Origin: Blasia pusilla
Lineage: Eukaryota; Marchantiophyta; Marchantiopsida; Blasiales
DNA: 64,000 nt
Direction: 5' to 3'
Assembly: GCA_050084515.1 (NCBI GenBank)
Contig: CM114271.1
Location: 11,532,001-11,596,000, forward strand
Position numbers and translations under genes: made by a program. The notes beneath the pieces were generated by a model. That model made no database searches and was not told the origin of the DNA. It saw only the letters and a list, made by a program, of their open reading frames with translations. This document shows positions 40,263 to 52,245 of this stretch, piece by piece (position 1 is the first letter of the stretch; every line of letters starts with the position of its first letter).

Positions 40263-43200
40263 ACTACTTAATGAGTATAGTCTCTCTCATTGTTTACTAT
40301 GTACCTCCTCATCTCCACTAGGAAAGCTTAATTAGTTCTCCTCCGATGGTCCGACCAATATGATTACTTCTTATCACACCTTCACATCAGTGAGTGGTAC
40401 TCCTATGCAATATTCTCTACCTACAAATGTCTTCTCAACTCTCCACTATCAACCACACATGAGGCAAGAGAAGTAGCACTTTAACTTGAAATTCTCTTCA
40501 TGCTTTGAAGAGGATTTTAAAGCCAAATGTACAAAATTTGTACCCTTGAGGAAACCATTGTAGAAGGCAAAAGGTGCCTTTTGCCTTATACAATGGTTTT
40601 CTCACTCAATATATTATACCCAGGGAAGGTGAGTTTTATGCATGTGATCTTTGTACCACTAGTGAACCTAGGATGGCTCATAATGTGTACATGATACCAT
40701 CTTACATCTAGAAAATTCTAGCTATTAATCCCCTTCTAGCTCCTTTCTACAATTGACTCCCGTATTAGCATTATTCAAAAGTACAACGGATTCCACAAGG
40801 GTTTCTTCAACACGACATCACTTATAGACCCCCCTCTAATAGAATGGAACTTAGAATCTACCAGTGTGACTAATCTACAATCCACTATCTCTCGTTTAAC
40901 ATAACTCATGGCCATAAATGGCCTTTATTGGGACTACACATACCTACTTGAACTACCAAATCCGTCTACTGGCCTTGTTTTTCTACCCTCAACGTATTGC
41001 AATGGATGCTATTCTTAAATCATCACAAGATAAGGGCCAGGTAACCCATTGTATGTCTTATGATCCTTACAAGGCAGAACTTAATATGTTACAGGATGTG
41101 ACTTATTCCCTACCCGTACGCACAAGCAATGCTTCTCATATATTGGATAATGATTGCCTATTCTTTAGGAATAAAACTAATTGTAGAGAACCTTTCTTTA
41201 CACACTCATCATGTTCGTCCACTGATCGCGGATTAACCATAGAGATCGGGATATTTCTCTTTCCCTATCTCCAAGGAGTCTTTCAAAGTATTGGATCTTT
41301 CCTAAATTACATGAAATTAAGATCCAAACAACTTTTTATCCCTTTTTCACTTAACAAACCATATCCCCTAGTTATGCACCAATTGTGACATGCTATATCT
41401 CTCTGCTCTACATCTTGTTCTTTTATCCTTAATAGAAATCTAGAAAATTTATGAAGAGCTAAGCCACACAATCCAAAGAAAGACTTACACTACAATTTGT
41501 CGAAACACTCACTCAACCCTCAATTGCCTCAAACTCCAGCTTGGCATCATAGGCACCTGAAAGATCTCAAAGCTATGGTGAGTACATTGAGGATGCCACA
41601 CTTCTTCCTAACTACAATCTACAAGAGGGACAAAGACTGGACACATAGAAGACAAAGTACAAAAGTTCAATAACTCATATATTTGGAGAGATGCATCTGC
41701 AGAGTGTGCACAACTTTTGCACACCAAGTTGCACACATTTCTCACTCAATAGATTATCAGTCATATTCTAGAGTAAGTAATCACATATGAGTTACAATAT
41801 AGGGGCACTCTATACTGGCACATGATTTTTTTGGTTCAACAAAGTGATATCGATAGTGTTACCTCTGAGCTTTGTGCTCATATTCATAGCTTTGCATGTT
41901 CCCCCCCTAGTTTTTGTTTACTCACATGCTACTTGTAGTAGAGCTCATTCAATCCTTGGTGATAACATAACAACTAAAAAAATATACCGATGTTAAGAAG
42001 ATGTATGCATAATTAGGAAAAACCGGCAAAAAACTCAGTGTAGACTAGGTTTTCTTGTTGAGGCGAATATGGTCACAATTCCATTCATCCACCCGCAAAG
42101 TATGCCGTGGACATATTTTAGACCATCCCTCAATAATCGCATCGTTATACCATACCATCCATTAGTTCTATTGCTTTGAAGTGCACACATGAATATACAA
42201 AGAGTCTAAAACATTGATTGGTCCTTCTATCTTATCAAATATGCATTGAAGTCAGAGTTGTGATACCCACTTTTTATGAATTTGGTGCACTTATGTATAT
42301 TTTGGTAGAGAATTAGGGAGAAGTCTTTGTGAATAAAGAACAAAGATCTAGTTTTGTGACAATATGTACATATTGATAAAGGAGGAGAACATTGGAAGGG
42401 TATTAGTAGAATAAATTAAATGGATCTTCGATGAGAAGATGAAGAGTTTTGGAAGAATGAGGATTTGTCTTGGAGAAGTAGAACTTTTGGGTGCATGGAC
42501 TTTGGAATCAAAAAGAAGGCTGGAAAAGTTTAGTAACGAAGAAGGGAATATGAGAAGACTTCTCAAGCTTCTATGTCTATTGAGTTCCCTCGTGTCTTTG
42601 ATGGACAAGAATGTTTTCTCTTTCTTCATTCAGACATGTGGAGGTGTATGCTTGATCTGATTGGGTCCGTAGAGGGAAGGAAGACAGTGAGGGAGATGTA
42701 TGAAATCTCTTAGACAGAGAGTAACCTCCAAGGATAGATGAGTTCTAATATTAGGATGAGTCATCTACTCACTATGATCTAATGAAGGTTCTTTCTTGTT
42801 TACTCACGATTCAAGTCATAAGAATTCATAAAACTAATCCATTGGAGAAGATACCTTGAGGGAAAATACTTTCTACTACTAAAAGAAGTTGTCTTTGTTA
42901 ATTTTATTCTATTGAAAAGAATCTCTGATTCTTGAGTTCTTTCATAAATTATCTCTCTTTTGAAACAACGATAATATTCTTGGGGAATGAATTAGATACT
43001 ACTCGATAAAAAGATTATAATTTTCAAATTCTATGACATTACATAATAGATAAAGAAAGTTTAAGCACCACTAGCGGGGATTACACGCTTATCAATTTTT
43101 CTTAGATTTTGCTGGTGCGGATCGACGGGGGACAGCAGCCGAGTGTAGTGTGCGGTGGGGCGTCGGGTGTACGCGACCGAGGGTGTCGGGAAAGAGCAGG

Positions 43201-43990
43201 AGGCGGCCGGGTCGCGGAAGCGGCCGGAGGTTAGTTAGGGCGCACAGACGGGTGTGGACGGGCGGCGATGGGTGCGGACGGCCCGCCCCCGCCGCCAGCG
43301 CATAGGGAGGCGTGTTGGACGTGGTAGGTGGCCTACATAGTTGGGCAATGAACGTGGTTGGATGGGAACATCGTAGGGCATGGCGTGGTTGAGCGAAGTA
43401 GAAGAAGTGGGTGGGCGTGGACATGGTAGAGTGGGCTTACCTTGGATTTTTTAGGGTTGAGATTTTTTCCGAAAACCTTCATAGTCCATTGGTAGTGGTT
43501 GTTTGTTGCGGATTGGCAGTGAGATGAGTTGTTCGCACCAAAAGTTTGCGGAGGAGAGTGTTTCGACGGAGTGGTTGTGATGGAGACACAAACATTGATG
43601 CCGACGGGAGGTTCAATGTGGTGGTCAAGGAGAGAGTCGTGGTGCAGAGGGTGCCGTACCACATGGAGGAGTGAGTTTTGACGATACGTAGATTGGAGGG
43701 CGTGATCAGGTTACCCATTCGAGTCCCTTTTCCCGCACTTGTCGTGTATGATTGAGAGTGCTGGGTATCGGGTAGTAGCTGGTGCTAGGTGGGTGCAGTG
43801 ATGGTGATGAGTGTAGACTCTTTTCATGTATAGCATGTTGGTGGATATATGGCGGTTGCCAAGTAGGGGTCGCGTGTATGACCCGAGAGAGTGTCTCTAG
43901 GTTAGAAGAGTCAGTTGGGAGGCTCACGGTGAGCGTGAGTGTTGAGTGTGCGTGAGTTTAACATCAATCAGGGGATTGATGTTAGCATAG
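40263..43990. other. Intergenic, AT-rich, then GC-rich leader of the 44-kb gypsy element
   Basis: 40,263-43,080 is AT-rich, with no recognised gene. From about 43,090 the DNA turns GC-rich (gcggccgg, gacgggcg) and probably forms the untranslated leader of the gypsy element that follows. I see no 5' LTR matching the LTR-like block at 51.3 kb. Confidence 0.5.
40552..40599. repeat. 48-bp near-perfect hairpin
   Basis: Arms of 23 bases (40,552-40,574 and 40,577-40,599) with a 2-base loop and one mismatch (40,563 against 40,588). Stem core GAAGGCAAAAGG / CCTTTTGCCTT. Not part of any recognised element. Confidence 0.9.
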
Positions 43991-44057
43991 GTGAGCTAGT
44001 GAGGAGTGTGGGAGACTCTTAGTGAGTATGAGTGCTTGGGCGGGTGAGACAGGGTTG

Positions 44058-45273
44058 TCATCACGGCGTTCTTCCAGGGTTTGGAAGAACGGGGTAGTGC
44101 GAGTAGTAGTAGTGGAGTGATACGGAGTGGAGTGAGATAGGGAGGGGTTACCAGTGAGGAGCTAACTCGACATCCATCTGTGGCTGGATCGTCATCACTA
44201 GACACTGGGTCTGGTGACGAGATCGTAGACAGAGATGGTATCACTTGGCAGAAGATGGACGACATGGGCCATCGGGGCATGCGTCGTTTCTTGGGTGCAA
44301 TGGGCACCATCGACTTAGATGATTTTATCGAGGAGTTCGACACGTGGTGCGACTTCTAGGAGATACAGAATCCGACACGGTTTAACCCTTTCATGGCATG
44401 AAAGGGGTTGTTCCAGCACTTGGAGGGTCCTCCGATGGATGACTATATGGAGTTTCGATCACTATATTCAATAGAGATCGATGCTTTGAGGATGTATTGG
44501 GCTCCAGGGTATGTGTCCACTAGTGGTCGCGAGGCATATGATGGGATCGTGAGAGGAGAGAGACCCACACCATCAGCCCAGAGACTAGATAGACAGGAGG
44601 GCAGTGAGACAGGCGATGTCGCAAAGACCTCTGGTGGTAGAGGGCCATCTAGCTTCCGTCCCACAGTGGAGTTCTTCCAATAGTTGGGGAAGAGCTACCA
44701 AGGCGTACGCACCGACAAAGTGAAGAGTCTACAGGATTTTTAGCGATGATGGGGTGAGAGTTTGAGAGAGGCATTCAAGCATATGAGGAGGCTGATTATT
44801 GCTACGTATGGAGTGACTGAGGCGCAGTTAGTCCAGTATTGGTACGGGGTTATGGACCAAGAACTATGGAGGAGAGTCCGAGATGCGGTGCTGATTCACA
44901 CAGTGAAGCCCACATTGAAGGTGGTCTTTGAGTTGTCTGAGCGTATTGAGCTCAACATGAGTGAGGAGCAGGTAGTGACCGCTAGATTTTCTTGAGAGTC
45001 GACGGGTCGACGGGTCCACGAGCGATGGTGACCCCACAGGTACCACAGCGAGCACCAGTACCACGGGAGCGGGCTAGTGTGGCCAGAGAGCAGGGCGGGT
45101 ACCGTGAACCTATGAGGCAACGACCCGTACTTACATATGTTGTCCAGGAGGGACTGATGTTGTCTTGCTGGATGTGTAGAGGGGCCCATAGGAAGAGAGA
45201 CTGCACACAATATGGGAGAGGACCACGAGCGCCTGTGATTGCTCAAGAGTCCCAGAGGATGGCCCCACCATAG
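44058..45273 (+). pseudogene. gag with zinc knuckle
   Basis: Begins at what was probably the start codon (ACG at 44,061 where the sibling has ATG): TAFFQGLEERGS, then RRFLGAMGTIDLDDFIEEFD, FQHLEGPPMDDYMEF, SYQGVRTDKVKS, YGVTEAQLVQYWYGVMDQEL. In-frame TAG/TGA codons interrupt it, for example after VEFFQ at about 44,681. After a frame change near 45,000 the knuckle CWMCRGAHRKRDC follows. Gag would coat the RNA; the knuckle binds nucleic acid. The copy is dead but the domain order is clear. Confidence 0.78.
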
Positions 45274-46179
45274 TGCTAGAGTGACTATTGCCACAGGCCA
45301 TCTATCCCTATGGTCACACTAGGGATAAATGTTATGACCCTCGTCGAGAGGCACGTCCAGAGGTAGGCCGAGGGCTTGGGGGCGGTCTTCTTGGAGGAGG
45401 TCGGGGATTTCTTCTTGGACGTGGTGGTAGAGGACCACCACCAGCCAGAGGAGATGGAGCAAGAGCACCAGAGCCGACACTTCTCTCACGCATCGATTAG
45501 TTGGAGCAGAGGATTTTTGCCATGATGATGATGTAGCTCAGGGAAGGCACGGAACCGCGAGCAGCTAGTGTGGCTCCAGCTTCTACATTTTACCCTGATC
45601 CGGGTGAGGATCTTGCTAGTATGGGGTTTATGTGTAGTGCAACTCATGTTGAGGCAGCTGCAGTGGTGACTCAAGGTGCTGCGAGAGGCACCGAGCCATC
45701 GAGAGGTGGAGTTGAGATTGACCCACCGCAAGGGACTCATGGACGCCACGCCAGGGTTCCACAATCATTCACATTTTCCGAGGCACTACACACACCATCG
45801 ATGGTGCCTCGACAACCAGCGGTGCCTACAGCTCAGGCACTTATGTCGACATCATGAGGAGTTGGAGTGACAACTCCTATGCCGGCTTGAGTGGAGTCAG
45901 TGTCGACCATAGTGTTGGAGGTGGCCACCAGAGTGAGTCAGACTCCACTATTTTCCGCCATAGAGTTGGCGACGTTGGGAGTTGGACCAGCTGAGGTGTT
46001 TTGGCTGGCCGCCACGTTGTGTGAGCGTGGAGAGGTGACTGCTTCTTGTTCAGAGGTAGTTGAGGAGGTGGTGGACTTGCCCTCAGAGCCGGTGCTCAGG
46101 ACGTTCCCCACAGAGTCATGGCATGCGGCGGCGGCGAAGTTGGTAGATATGCCAGTTCGACCGGCCATAGAGCGAATAG

Positions 46180-46620
46180 TGGTGACACTTGGAGTAGTGT
46201 TACTAGATAACCGAGCTATAGTATTTCACTTGGTTAGTCCGACATGGATAGTATACCACCCGCAGTGCGTCCTACTTGATTCGGGAGCGCAACCCTTGAT
46301 GTTAGGGAAGGCGGCGTGTTTAGCGTTGGGGTCATGGAAGGCCAACATTGAGACTTGTCCCTTCCAAATGCAGACCTTGATTGGGGTCATGTCACCCATG
46401 TAGTATATGACTTGACAGGAGATAGTTGTCAGAGTCCATCCAGAGCATGCGACGGATATTGCTATGGTGCGCAGACGTGCGAATACGACACCAACTGAGT
46501 CGTACGATGTGTTGGTGGGAAGTATAGTGTTATATCCCCTAGGATTCATCCTTGACTTCTGGGAGGAGACCATTGCTTATCGGCTAGGGAGGCAGTCAGG
46601 TGATGGGCAGATGAGTTAGT
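46180..46620 (+). pseudogene. Retroviral-type aspartic protease
   Basis: The frame contains VYHPQCVLLDSGAQPLMLGK. The D-S-G-A is the catalytic Asp loop of retropepsins, preceded by the hydrophobic strand and followed by the usual small-residue turn. The frame breaks at a TAG at 46,401 and continues as EIVVRVHPEHATD...DVLVGSIVLYPLGFILD, which corresponds to the second half of the domain. It would cleave the polyprotein. It sits directly before the methyltransferase domain. Confidence 0.75.
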
Positions 46621-46971
46621 TACCGATGCAGTTTGCAGGACGAGGTGGTCGATCACGAGGTGAGTCTGTGACCAGGTTTGCAGCTTTCATAGGTAGTGTT
46701 AGGTGGACAGGAGAGTTGTTGGAGGGGAACGCATATGCGGAGGATGTCCTAGTAGCGAATAGTCCCATGGAGAGACATGCCATGGCGGGTGTCTCTTTCC
46801 ATGTTGGCGAGACCTCTTCACCATTGTGGGGTACGACTCGAGAGCAATAGAGGAGTGTCGATGACCACGTGAGGCATGCGTGGAATCATGCCTTTATCCC
46901 GGAGCAACGAGAGTTAGGTGGCGATCCCACTCTTGGAGTGGGGACGTTAACCCCACTGGATATCACATCTG

Positions 46972-47800
46972 TTGTGTGGCAGTTTCCAGAGGAGGGTGTT
47001 AGATCTCTTCGCAGGGATTAGCACCGGATTGGCTGCAGTATTGCAAGCGGGCATACGGGTGCATCACTACCTTTATGTGGAGAGAGATGAGACTGCGCAA
47101 CAAGTATCATTATGTTACGTGGCGAGATTGGTCCATAGGTATTCTAAGTTGTTGTTGATATTTGCAGTACGGGGATATTAGCATACACTACCCACCGACA
47201 TCTCTTTGGTGGGGGCGTAGGATCTGGATAGAGTTGGCACCATTCATTTGGTGATTGCTGGATGGCCATGTCAGGGTCATTCATCAGCTGGCCGAGGATT
47301 TGGATTGCAGGATCCGAGGTCATGGATGTTTTAGGAGATGCTACGAGTAGTACAACACTTGCAGGAGAGTTAGACATATTCTTCAGCGTACATTTTGGAG
47401 AATGTGCTGTTGTTGGGAGGTACTGAGTCGAGCATACGATGGAGTCCAAAGAGCACCACATCTTATAGTGGACGCTATTTTGGGCTGAGGGCGTCGATCT
47501 CAGGTGGTGACGCGGGATGATAGACCACCTTTGGCGATGGCCAATAGAGTGGGGGAATTGAGGGTAGCCTTACCTATGTTGGTGAGCTTCCCAACATCCC
47601 ATGCCTTTTGTCAGGGAGGGCCATGCATGATTTGGGATAAGGTGACTTGAGCATTAGAGAAGTCTACAGCAGATGAGCGCGAGCGCGCCATGGGGTTTGC
47701 TACAAGTACTACAGCGGTGCCAAGTATGAGTGAGGCATCCCGGAGACAGGTGTTGGGGCAGGCTATTGACTTCAATTGTCTCACATGGATAGTCAGCCTA
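46972..47800 (+). pseudogene. Cytosine-5 DNA methyltransferase domain inside the gypsy polyprotein
   Basis: Motif I: VLDLFAGISTGLAAVLQAG, with HHYLYVERDE as the acidic end of the next strand (motif II). Motif IV: GWPCQGHSSAGRGFGL then QDPRS, with the catalytic Cys in P-C-Q. Motif VI: YILENV. After a frame change near 47,465 the C-terminal part continues: PPLAMANRVGELRVALPMLV, STADERERAMGFAT, and RRQVLGQAIDFN, which fits motifs IX-X. The domain would methylate position 5 of cytosine, using S-adenosylmethionine. Stops (TAG at about 47,178, 47,218, 47,332 and 47,371; TGA and TAG at about 47,517) make this copy inactive. It lies between protease and RT in the same polyprotein frame order. Retrotransposon-encoded C5-methyltransferases have been reported in charophytes and dinoflagellates. 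Confidence 0.88.
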
Positions 47801-48288
47801 GGTATGGCTTAGCAGAGATGGATCTGAGTGTCATCCATGAGTTGGACCATTGCCTACAAAGTTTGTACAGGCATTGGCTGGAGGCGGGAAGAGGAGAGAC
47901 AGGCACCCATGGACTTCCTGGGACGTCGTTCGAGCAGAGAGTGCGAAGGCGGCCAGAGTAGCACATGTTCATTTTTTGGATATGGAGCATGGTGTAGGAG
48001 GTCAGAGTGGAGTGGCTATTGCGGAAGTGGCTAGGGTTGCTACATAGCAACCAAAGGCGGAGGTTGCGTCCTCTCCGAGTGAGGTCATGATGGAGACTTG
48101 GGAGCATGTGATAGGTCTCAAATTGATAGGAGGAGAGCAACGGCAAGTTCATAGGTTTTTGAGAGGGCATGTCAGTTGTTTTGCCTTGAGTATGAGAGAC
48201 TTGGGTACGCTGAAGGGTCATGGGATACGGACGGATTGAGTTGGCTAGTGATACGCCGATCTTTCGTCGACCCTAGAGGTATTCTGAT

Positions 48289-49825
48289 ATGGAGCAAGCC
48301 TTGATTCAAAGCAGGAGTCAGGACTTGTTGGAGGCAAGACTTGTGGAGTTATCACATGGGGAGTATGCATCTGCCACAGTCATACTAGCAAAGAAGGATA
48401 TGTATGGTAATTGGACGGATAGGCGGATGTGTGGAGATTACCGTCCTATCAACCGACAGACGAGGCCAGATCGGTACGCCATGCCTACTCCTTAGGAGAT
48501 CTTTGATGTGGTAGGGCATGCAAAAATCTTCAATACTTTAGATCTCCATGCAGGCTATCATCAACTTCCTATCGGGTTGGAGGATAGGGAGAAGACATCA
48601 TTCTGGGGGATAGATTGGTTTGGGAGAGATTGCTTGTATCAGTGGCGGTTCTTACCATTTGGGTTGAAGAACGCGCCTGTAGAGTTTTCAGAGAGTGATG
48701 GATAGGATTCTGGCTGGCTTGGATTTTGTACGATGTTACATAGATGATATTTTTATCTTCAGTTCCACGGTTGAGGAGCATGAGCGACACCTGGAGGAGG
48801 TGTTTCAGCAATTTTAGTTACATGGACTGAAGTTACATCCAGGCAAGTGCAGATTCTTTCAAGAGCATATTGAGTACTTGGGACACACCATATACCCAAG
48901 TGGGTTAGGCATTCAACATACAAAGGTGGAGGCTATTGCACAGATTCCACGCCCTACAGATGCGAGTCGAGTCCGAGCGTTTCTTGGATTGGCAAACTTC
49001 TATCGACGGTATGTCAAGGGTTTTAGTGCGATCGTAAAGTCTTTGACCTTGTTGACGAGACTTGATTAGGTTTGGTTGTGGGGAGATGATCAAGAGCGAG
49101 CATTTTAGGAGCTCATGGGCAAGTTGATGTCCTCACCTATTTTACAGAGACCGGTTAGGGGTCACCCATTCCAGTTACAAACGGATTGGAGCATGTTGGG
49201 TCTAGGAGCAGTGCTTACTCAGAGGGATGATGAGGAGAGGGAGTTCGTTGTGGCTTACGCCAGCCGACCAAACAACATTGTAGAGGCAAAGTACAGCTCT
49301 TACAAGGGAGAGTGCTTGGCTACACTGTGGGCCGTGGCACATTTCAGGTGCTATTTATGCGGCAACCCTTTCACACTATTCACTGATCATCAGCCGTTGA
49401 GGTGGTTGATGGAATCCGACAAGCTTACGGGAAAGCTTGTCAGGTGGGCTCTATTACCACAGGAGTATGAGTTTGAGGTGGTTCATAGGCCAGACCGGGT
49501 GAACCAAGATGCGGATGGGTTGAGTCGTAACCCATGTTCGAGTCAGAGAGACGATACAAGAGTTGGATGGCACGGAGAGAGTGATGAGGAGATGGTGCCC
49601 GGTTGGCATGCATCTGCCTATCTTTGTTGGTTGACTATGGTAGGTCAGCCACACGTGATGACTTTAGTGGTGGGGTTGGATAATGAGTCTTTGGATCTAG
49701 AGGTCAGTGAGGAGGCGACAGGTGTCTGTGATATCCATGACGACATGGAGGTTCTGGAGTTCTTGCGCAGTAGCGTCATAGCAAGCACAGCGACTGCTAG
49801 CGAGCGGGATCGGATCCTACAGTGA
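48289..49825 (+). pseudogene. Reverse transcriptase and RNase H
   Basis: RT: SATVILAKKDMYGNWTDRRM, CGDYRPINRQT, FNTLDLHAGYHQL (first catalytic Asp), FLPFGLKNAP, then after a frame change RCYIDDIFIFSS at about 48,735 with the Y-x-D-D pair. EYLGHTIYPSGL and FLGLANFYRRYVKGF follow. RNase H: QTDWSMLGLGAVL, the Glu in GECLATLWA, LFTDHQPL and NQDADGLSR. Motifs are intact but stops (TAG at 48,495; TAG at 49,067) and frameshifts interrupt the chain. Order and content are those of Ty3/gypsy. Confidence 0.92.
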
Positions 49826-49829
49826 GCCA

Positions 49830-50880
49830 GGAGGTTTAGGTGGGAGGGGACTCACATTTTGTGGGTATGGGGAGATGGTAGGATACGAGTGGTACCTCAT
49901 CCTTCTCAACGAGCACGTGTAGTACGACATGCCCAGTAGGCGCGGCTTGCATACTGGGGTAGAGTAGTTTGTGGCCAGATGTATGGTATGTGACAAAGTG
50001 CGAGCATCCTTCAATGCTCCCACTCCGCAATTACATCCTTTGCTGATTATGGGTTTAGGTTATCGGTGGAGTTTAGACTTTGCAGGACCTTTGCCATTGA
50101 CGGGGCGTCATCACAAGTAAGTGTTGGTCATGGTGGAGCATTTCTCCAAGTAGATAGAGTTGGTGGCACTACCAGACAAGGCGAGTGAGGGAACAACTTA
50201 TGCGTTTCTAGATCGTGTGCTTAGTCACTTTGGTGCATCTGCGGAGGTGTTGACTGACCAGGGTACTGAGTTCAAGGGAGAGTTCAAGGCCTTGTGTGAT
50301 CAGACACTGATAGATCACCGCACCACATCCGGAGATCATCCTAAGGCGGATGGGTCGGCGGAGAGAGTAGTACATACGGTGAAGAGAGGATTGCGCAAGT
50401 ATGGCTTGTAGCGAGGACAGTTGAGGGAGTGGAACCTACAGTAGCCATGGTTGGCTATGGGTTATCGCTTTAGTCGACAGGCATCCTAGACGTCATTTTC
50501 ACCATACTTTTTGCTCTTTGGGAGAGAGCCAGATTTACCTGCACCTGTTTGAAGTGACATGGCGGAGGTGTTAGATCTTGATGATCCAGATATGTGGGTA
50601 CAAGCGTGTTCTCAGAGGGCGGGGATTTTTCGTAGAGTTATGCCTATGGCCTTTGAGAACTTAGCTATTGCTCAGCATAGAGATACAATGAGATACGTGA
50701 CCATTTGTGGAGGAGATTATCGTCCAAGGATTTGGAGGTTTCATCCAGGAGATTGCGTGTATTTACAATAGGCGGCACCTACGATGCTAGATGTCACCGC
50801 AGGGCGCACGATCCTACGTGTGCGCGAGGTATTATTGACCGCAATCCTCATGTTGGAGGGACGAGATGGTATGGTTTGGA
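49830..50880 (+). pseudogene. Integrase core
   Basis: The N-terminal zinc-binding region is badly decayed. The core retains WSLDFAGPLPLTGRHHK (first Asp), VLTDQGTEFKGEF (second Asp) and KADGSAERVVHTVKRGL (Glu), the D, D-35-E triad. The C-terminal part (GRTILRVREVLLTAIL, MLEGRDGMVWKDH) leads into the PHD finger. It would join the cDNA to the host chromosome. TAG codons at about 50,120, 50,150 and 50,411 break it. Confidence 0.85.
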
Positions 50881-50909
50881 AGGATCATATGCAAAATTGT
50901 GCGCCATGT

Positions 50910-51115
50910 CATCTTCCGAACGTAGATGGGATATTGGATCCGACCTTGGTAGTGGTACTTGTAGGCTTGAGGTGTATGTTGTGCAGATCTGCGAGGGGTG
51001 CAGCCACCATGTTGGTATGTGATGATTTTTCTTGAGGGTGGCATATGTCATGTCTGAACCCCCCTTTGATGTAGTTCCCACAAGAAAATGGATGTGTCCG
51101 AGATGTGTATAGGGT
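50910..51115 (+). pseudogene. PHD finger at the integrase C-terminus
   Basis: After CAPCHLPNVDG comes CMLCRSARGAATMLVCD, then a TGA, GWHMSCLNPPL, a TAG, and in the next frame WMCPRC. This is the PHD pattern C-x2-C ... C ... H-x2-C ... W-x-C-P-x-C. The Cys expected three residues after the third one reads Phe. PHD fingers bind the tail of histone H3, so the domain sits where chromoviruses carry a chromodomain and could have steered integration. A one-base frameshift and two stops make this copy inactive. Confidence 0.8.
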
Positions 51116-51184
51116 AGTAGGACATATCAGAGAGATGTGATATTTTCTATGTGGAGTTGGGGGAATCCAACCGCCAGCTAGGGG

Positions 51185-51931
51185 GATGGTTGTGTGATCT
51201 CCATATATATGTATGAGTTTATTTTTGTACATGTGTGGATCGACCCGTGTGTGGGGAAGATTGGTGTTGTGTGGTGTAGATGTAACCAACGATGTATGTT
51301 GTTTAGCGATATGTATGCGCACGACAACTGTCACATCTAAGTAGCCGATAGGCCGAGATTTATCAAGGATAGGAGCCAACGGACTATCTTGAGTGTAACT
51401 TTGTCCCACATTGTCGGATGAGGTTGAGGATAGGTCCATTGTGTCAGGAACGTCGTTTCTAGCAACTTTTCTGTTGAGGTTTTTCACACGTGGGTGACTT
51501 GTTGACAAGGTCACCCGCCCCTGGTAACATGTGCACGTAGGTTACCAAGGGGATAGCTATTTCTAGGGAAAGAGCCTTTTGGCTCTTCCCAACCCTATAT
51601 AAGAGAGGAAGATGGCTCTCCTAAGCCATATTTCTCATGTTGGGCCATTGGAGCACCTCTCTTGTATGTGTGTGAGATAGGACTAGGGTGCTAGCATCCG
51701 GATTCCTTGATACCACAGGGTGGACGAGGCTCGATATGCCGATGTAGATTGAGGAGTGGAGTTTTAGGCCGGGTGTGCCATTTTTACATCTCCATTTTTG
51801 TTGTGTGATCTCCATGTATATGTATGAGTTGATTTTTGTACATGTGTGGATTGATCCGTGTGTGGGGAAGATCAGTGTTGTGTGGTGTAGATGTGACCAG
51901 CGATGTATGTTGTGTAGCGATATGTATGCCC
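51185..51931 (+). repeat. LTR-like block (51,331-about 51,788) flanked by a 135-bp direct repeat
   Basis: The block starts TGTCACATCTAAG and carries a TATA box (CCTATATAAGAGAGG at about 51,593). Sequence before it (51,190-51,321, gtgtgatctccatatatatg...) recurs after it (51,803-51,931). The block behaves like an LTR with promoter but has no second copy here. Its right end is not fixed. Confidence 0.5.
51594..51603 (+). promoter_or_regulatory. TATA box in the LTR-like block
   Basis: CTATATAAG followed at about 25-35 bases by an AG-rich region, as in LTR promoters. Confidence 0.4.
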
Positions 51932-52245
51932 ATAAGAGAGCAAACAATCCCAAAGCTATACACTCAAGAGCGACACGAGAGACTCAAGATGTGAAGTAGA
52001 AGGTGATGAACCCTTGAAAGTCCCTCCTCTTTATATATTCACAAGGGATCCACAAGAGTACGAAATAGGGCTAATCTTATCTTGTGCCACATGGCTTCCT
52101 CTCAAGGCTCAGCCAATCATATTTTGACACAAGTAGATTACCTCTTATCTCTTCCAAAATATCCTCTTTTACTCCCTTCATATCTTCCAAACTACCCCAC
52201 CAACCCTAGCCACCAACCAAGACTTCTTTTGCTTTTGTTTTATTA

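Larger units (their letters stand above)
44058..51110 (+). mobile_element. Ty3/gypsy element with DNA methyltransferase and PHD finger
   Basis: One decayed polyprotein on the plus strand: gag (44.06-45.0), a C-x2-C-x3-H-x4-C knuckle (about 45.17), aspartic protease (46.2-46.6), C5-cytosine DNA methyltransferase (46.97-47.8), RT and RNase H (48.29-49.54), integrase (49.8-50.8) and a PHD finger (50.95-51.1). Stops, mostly TAG, and a few frameshifts break it throughout. Gag matches the minus-strand remnant at 10.8-12.3 kb. An LTR-like block follows at about 51.33 kb. No 5' LTR was found. Confidence 0.82.
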
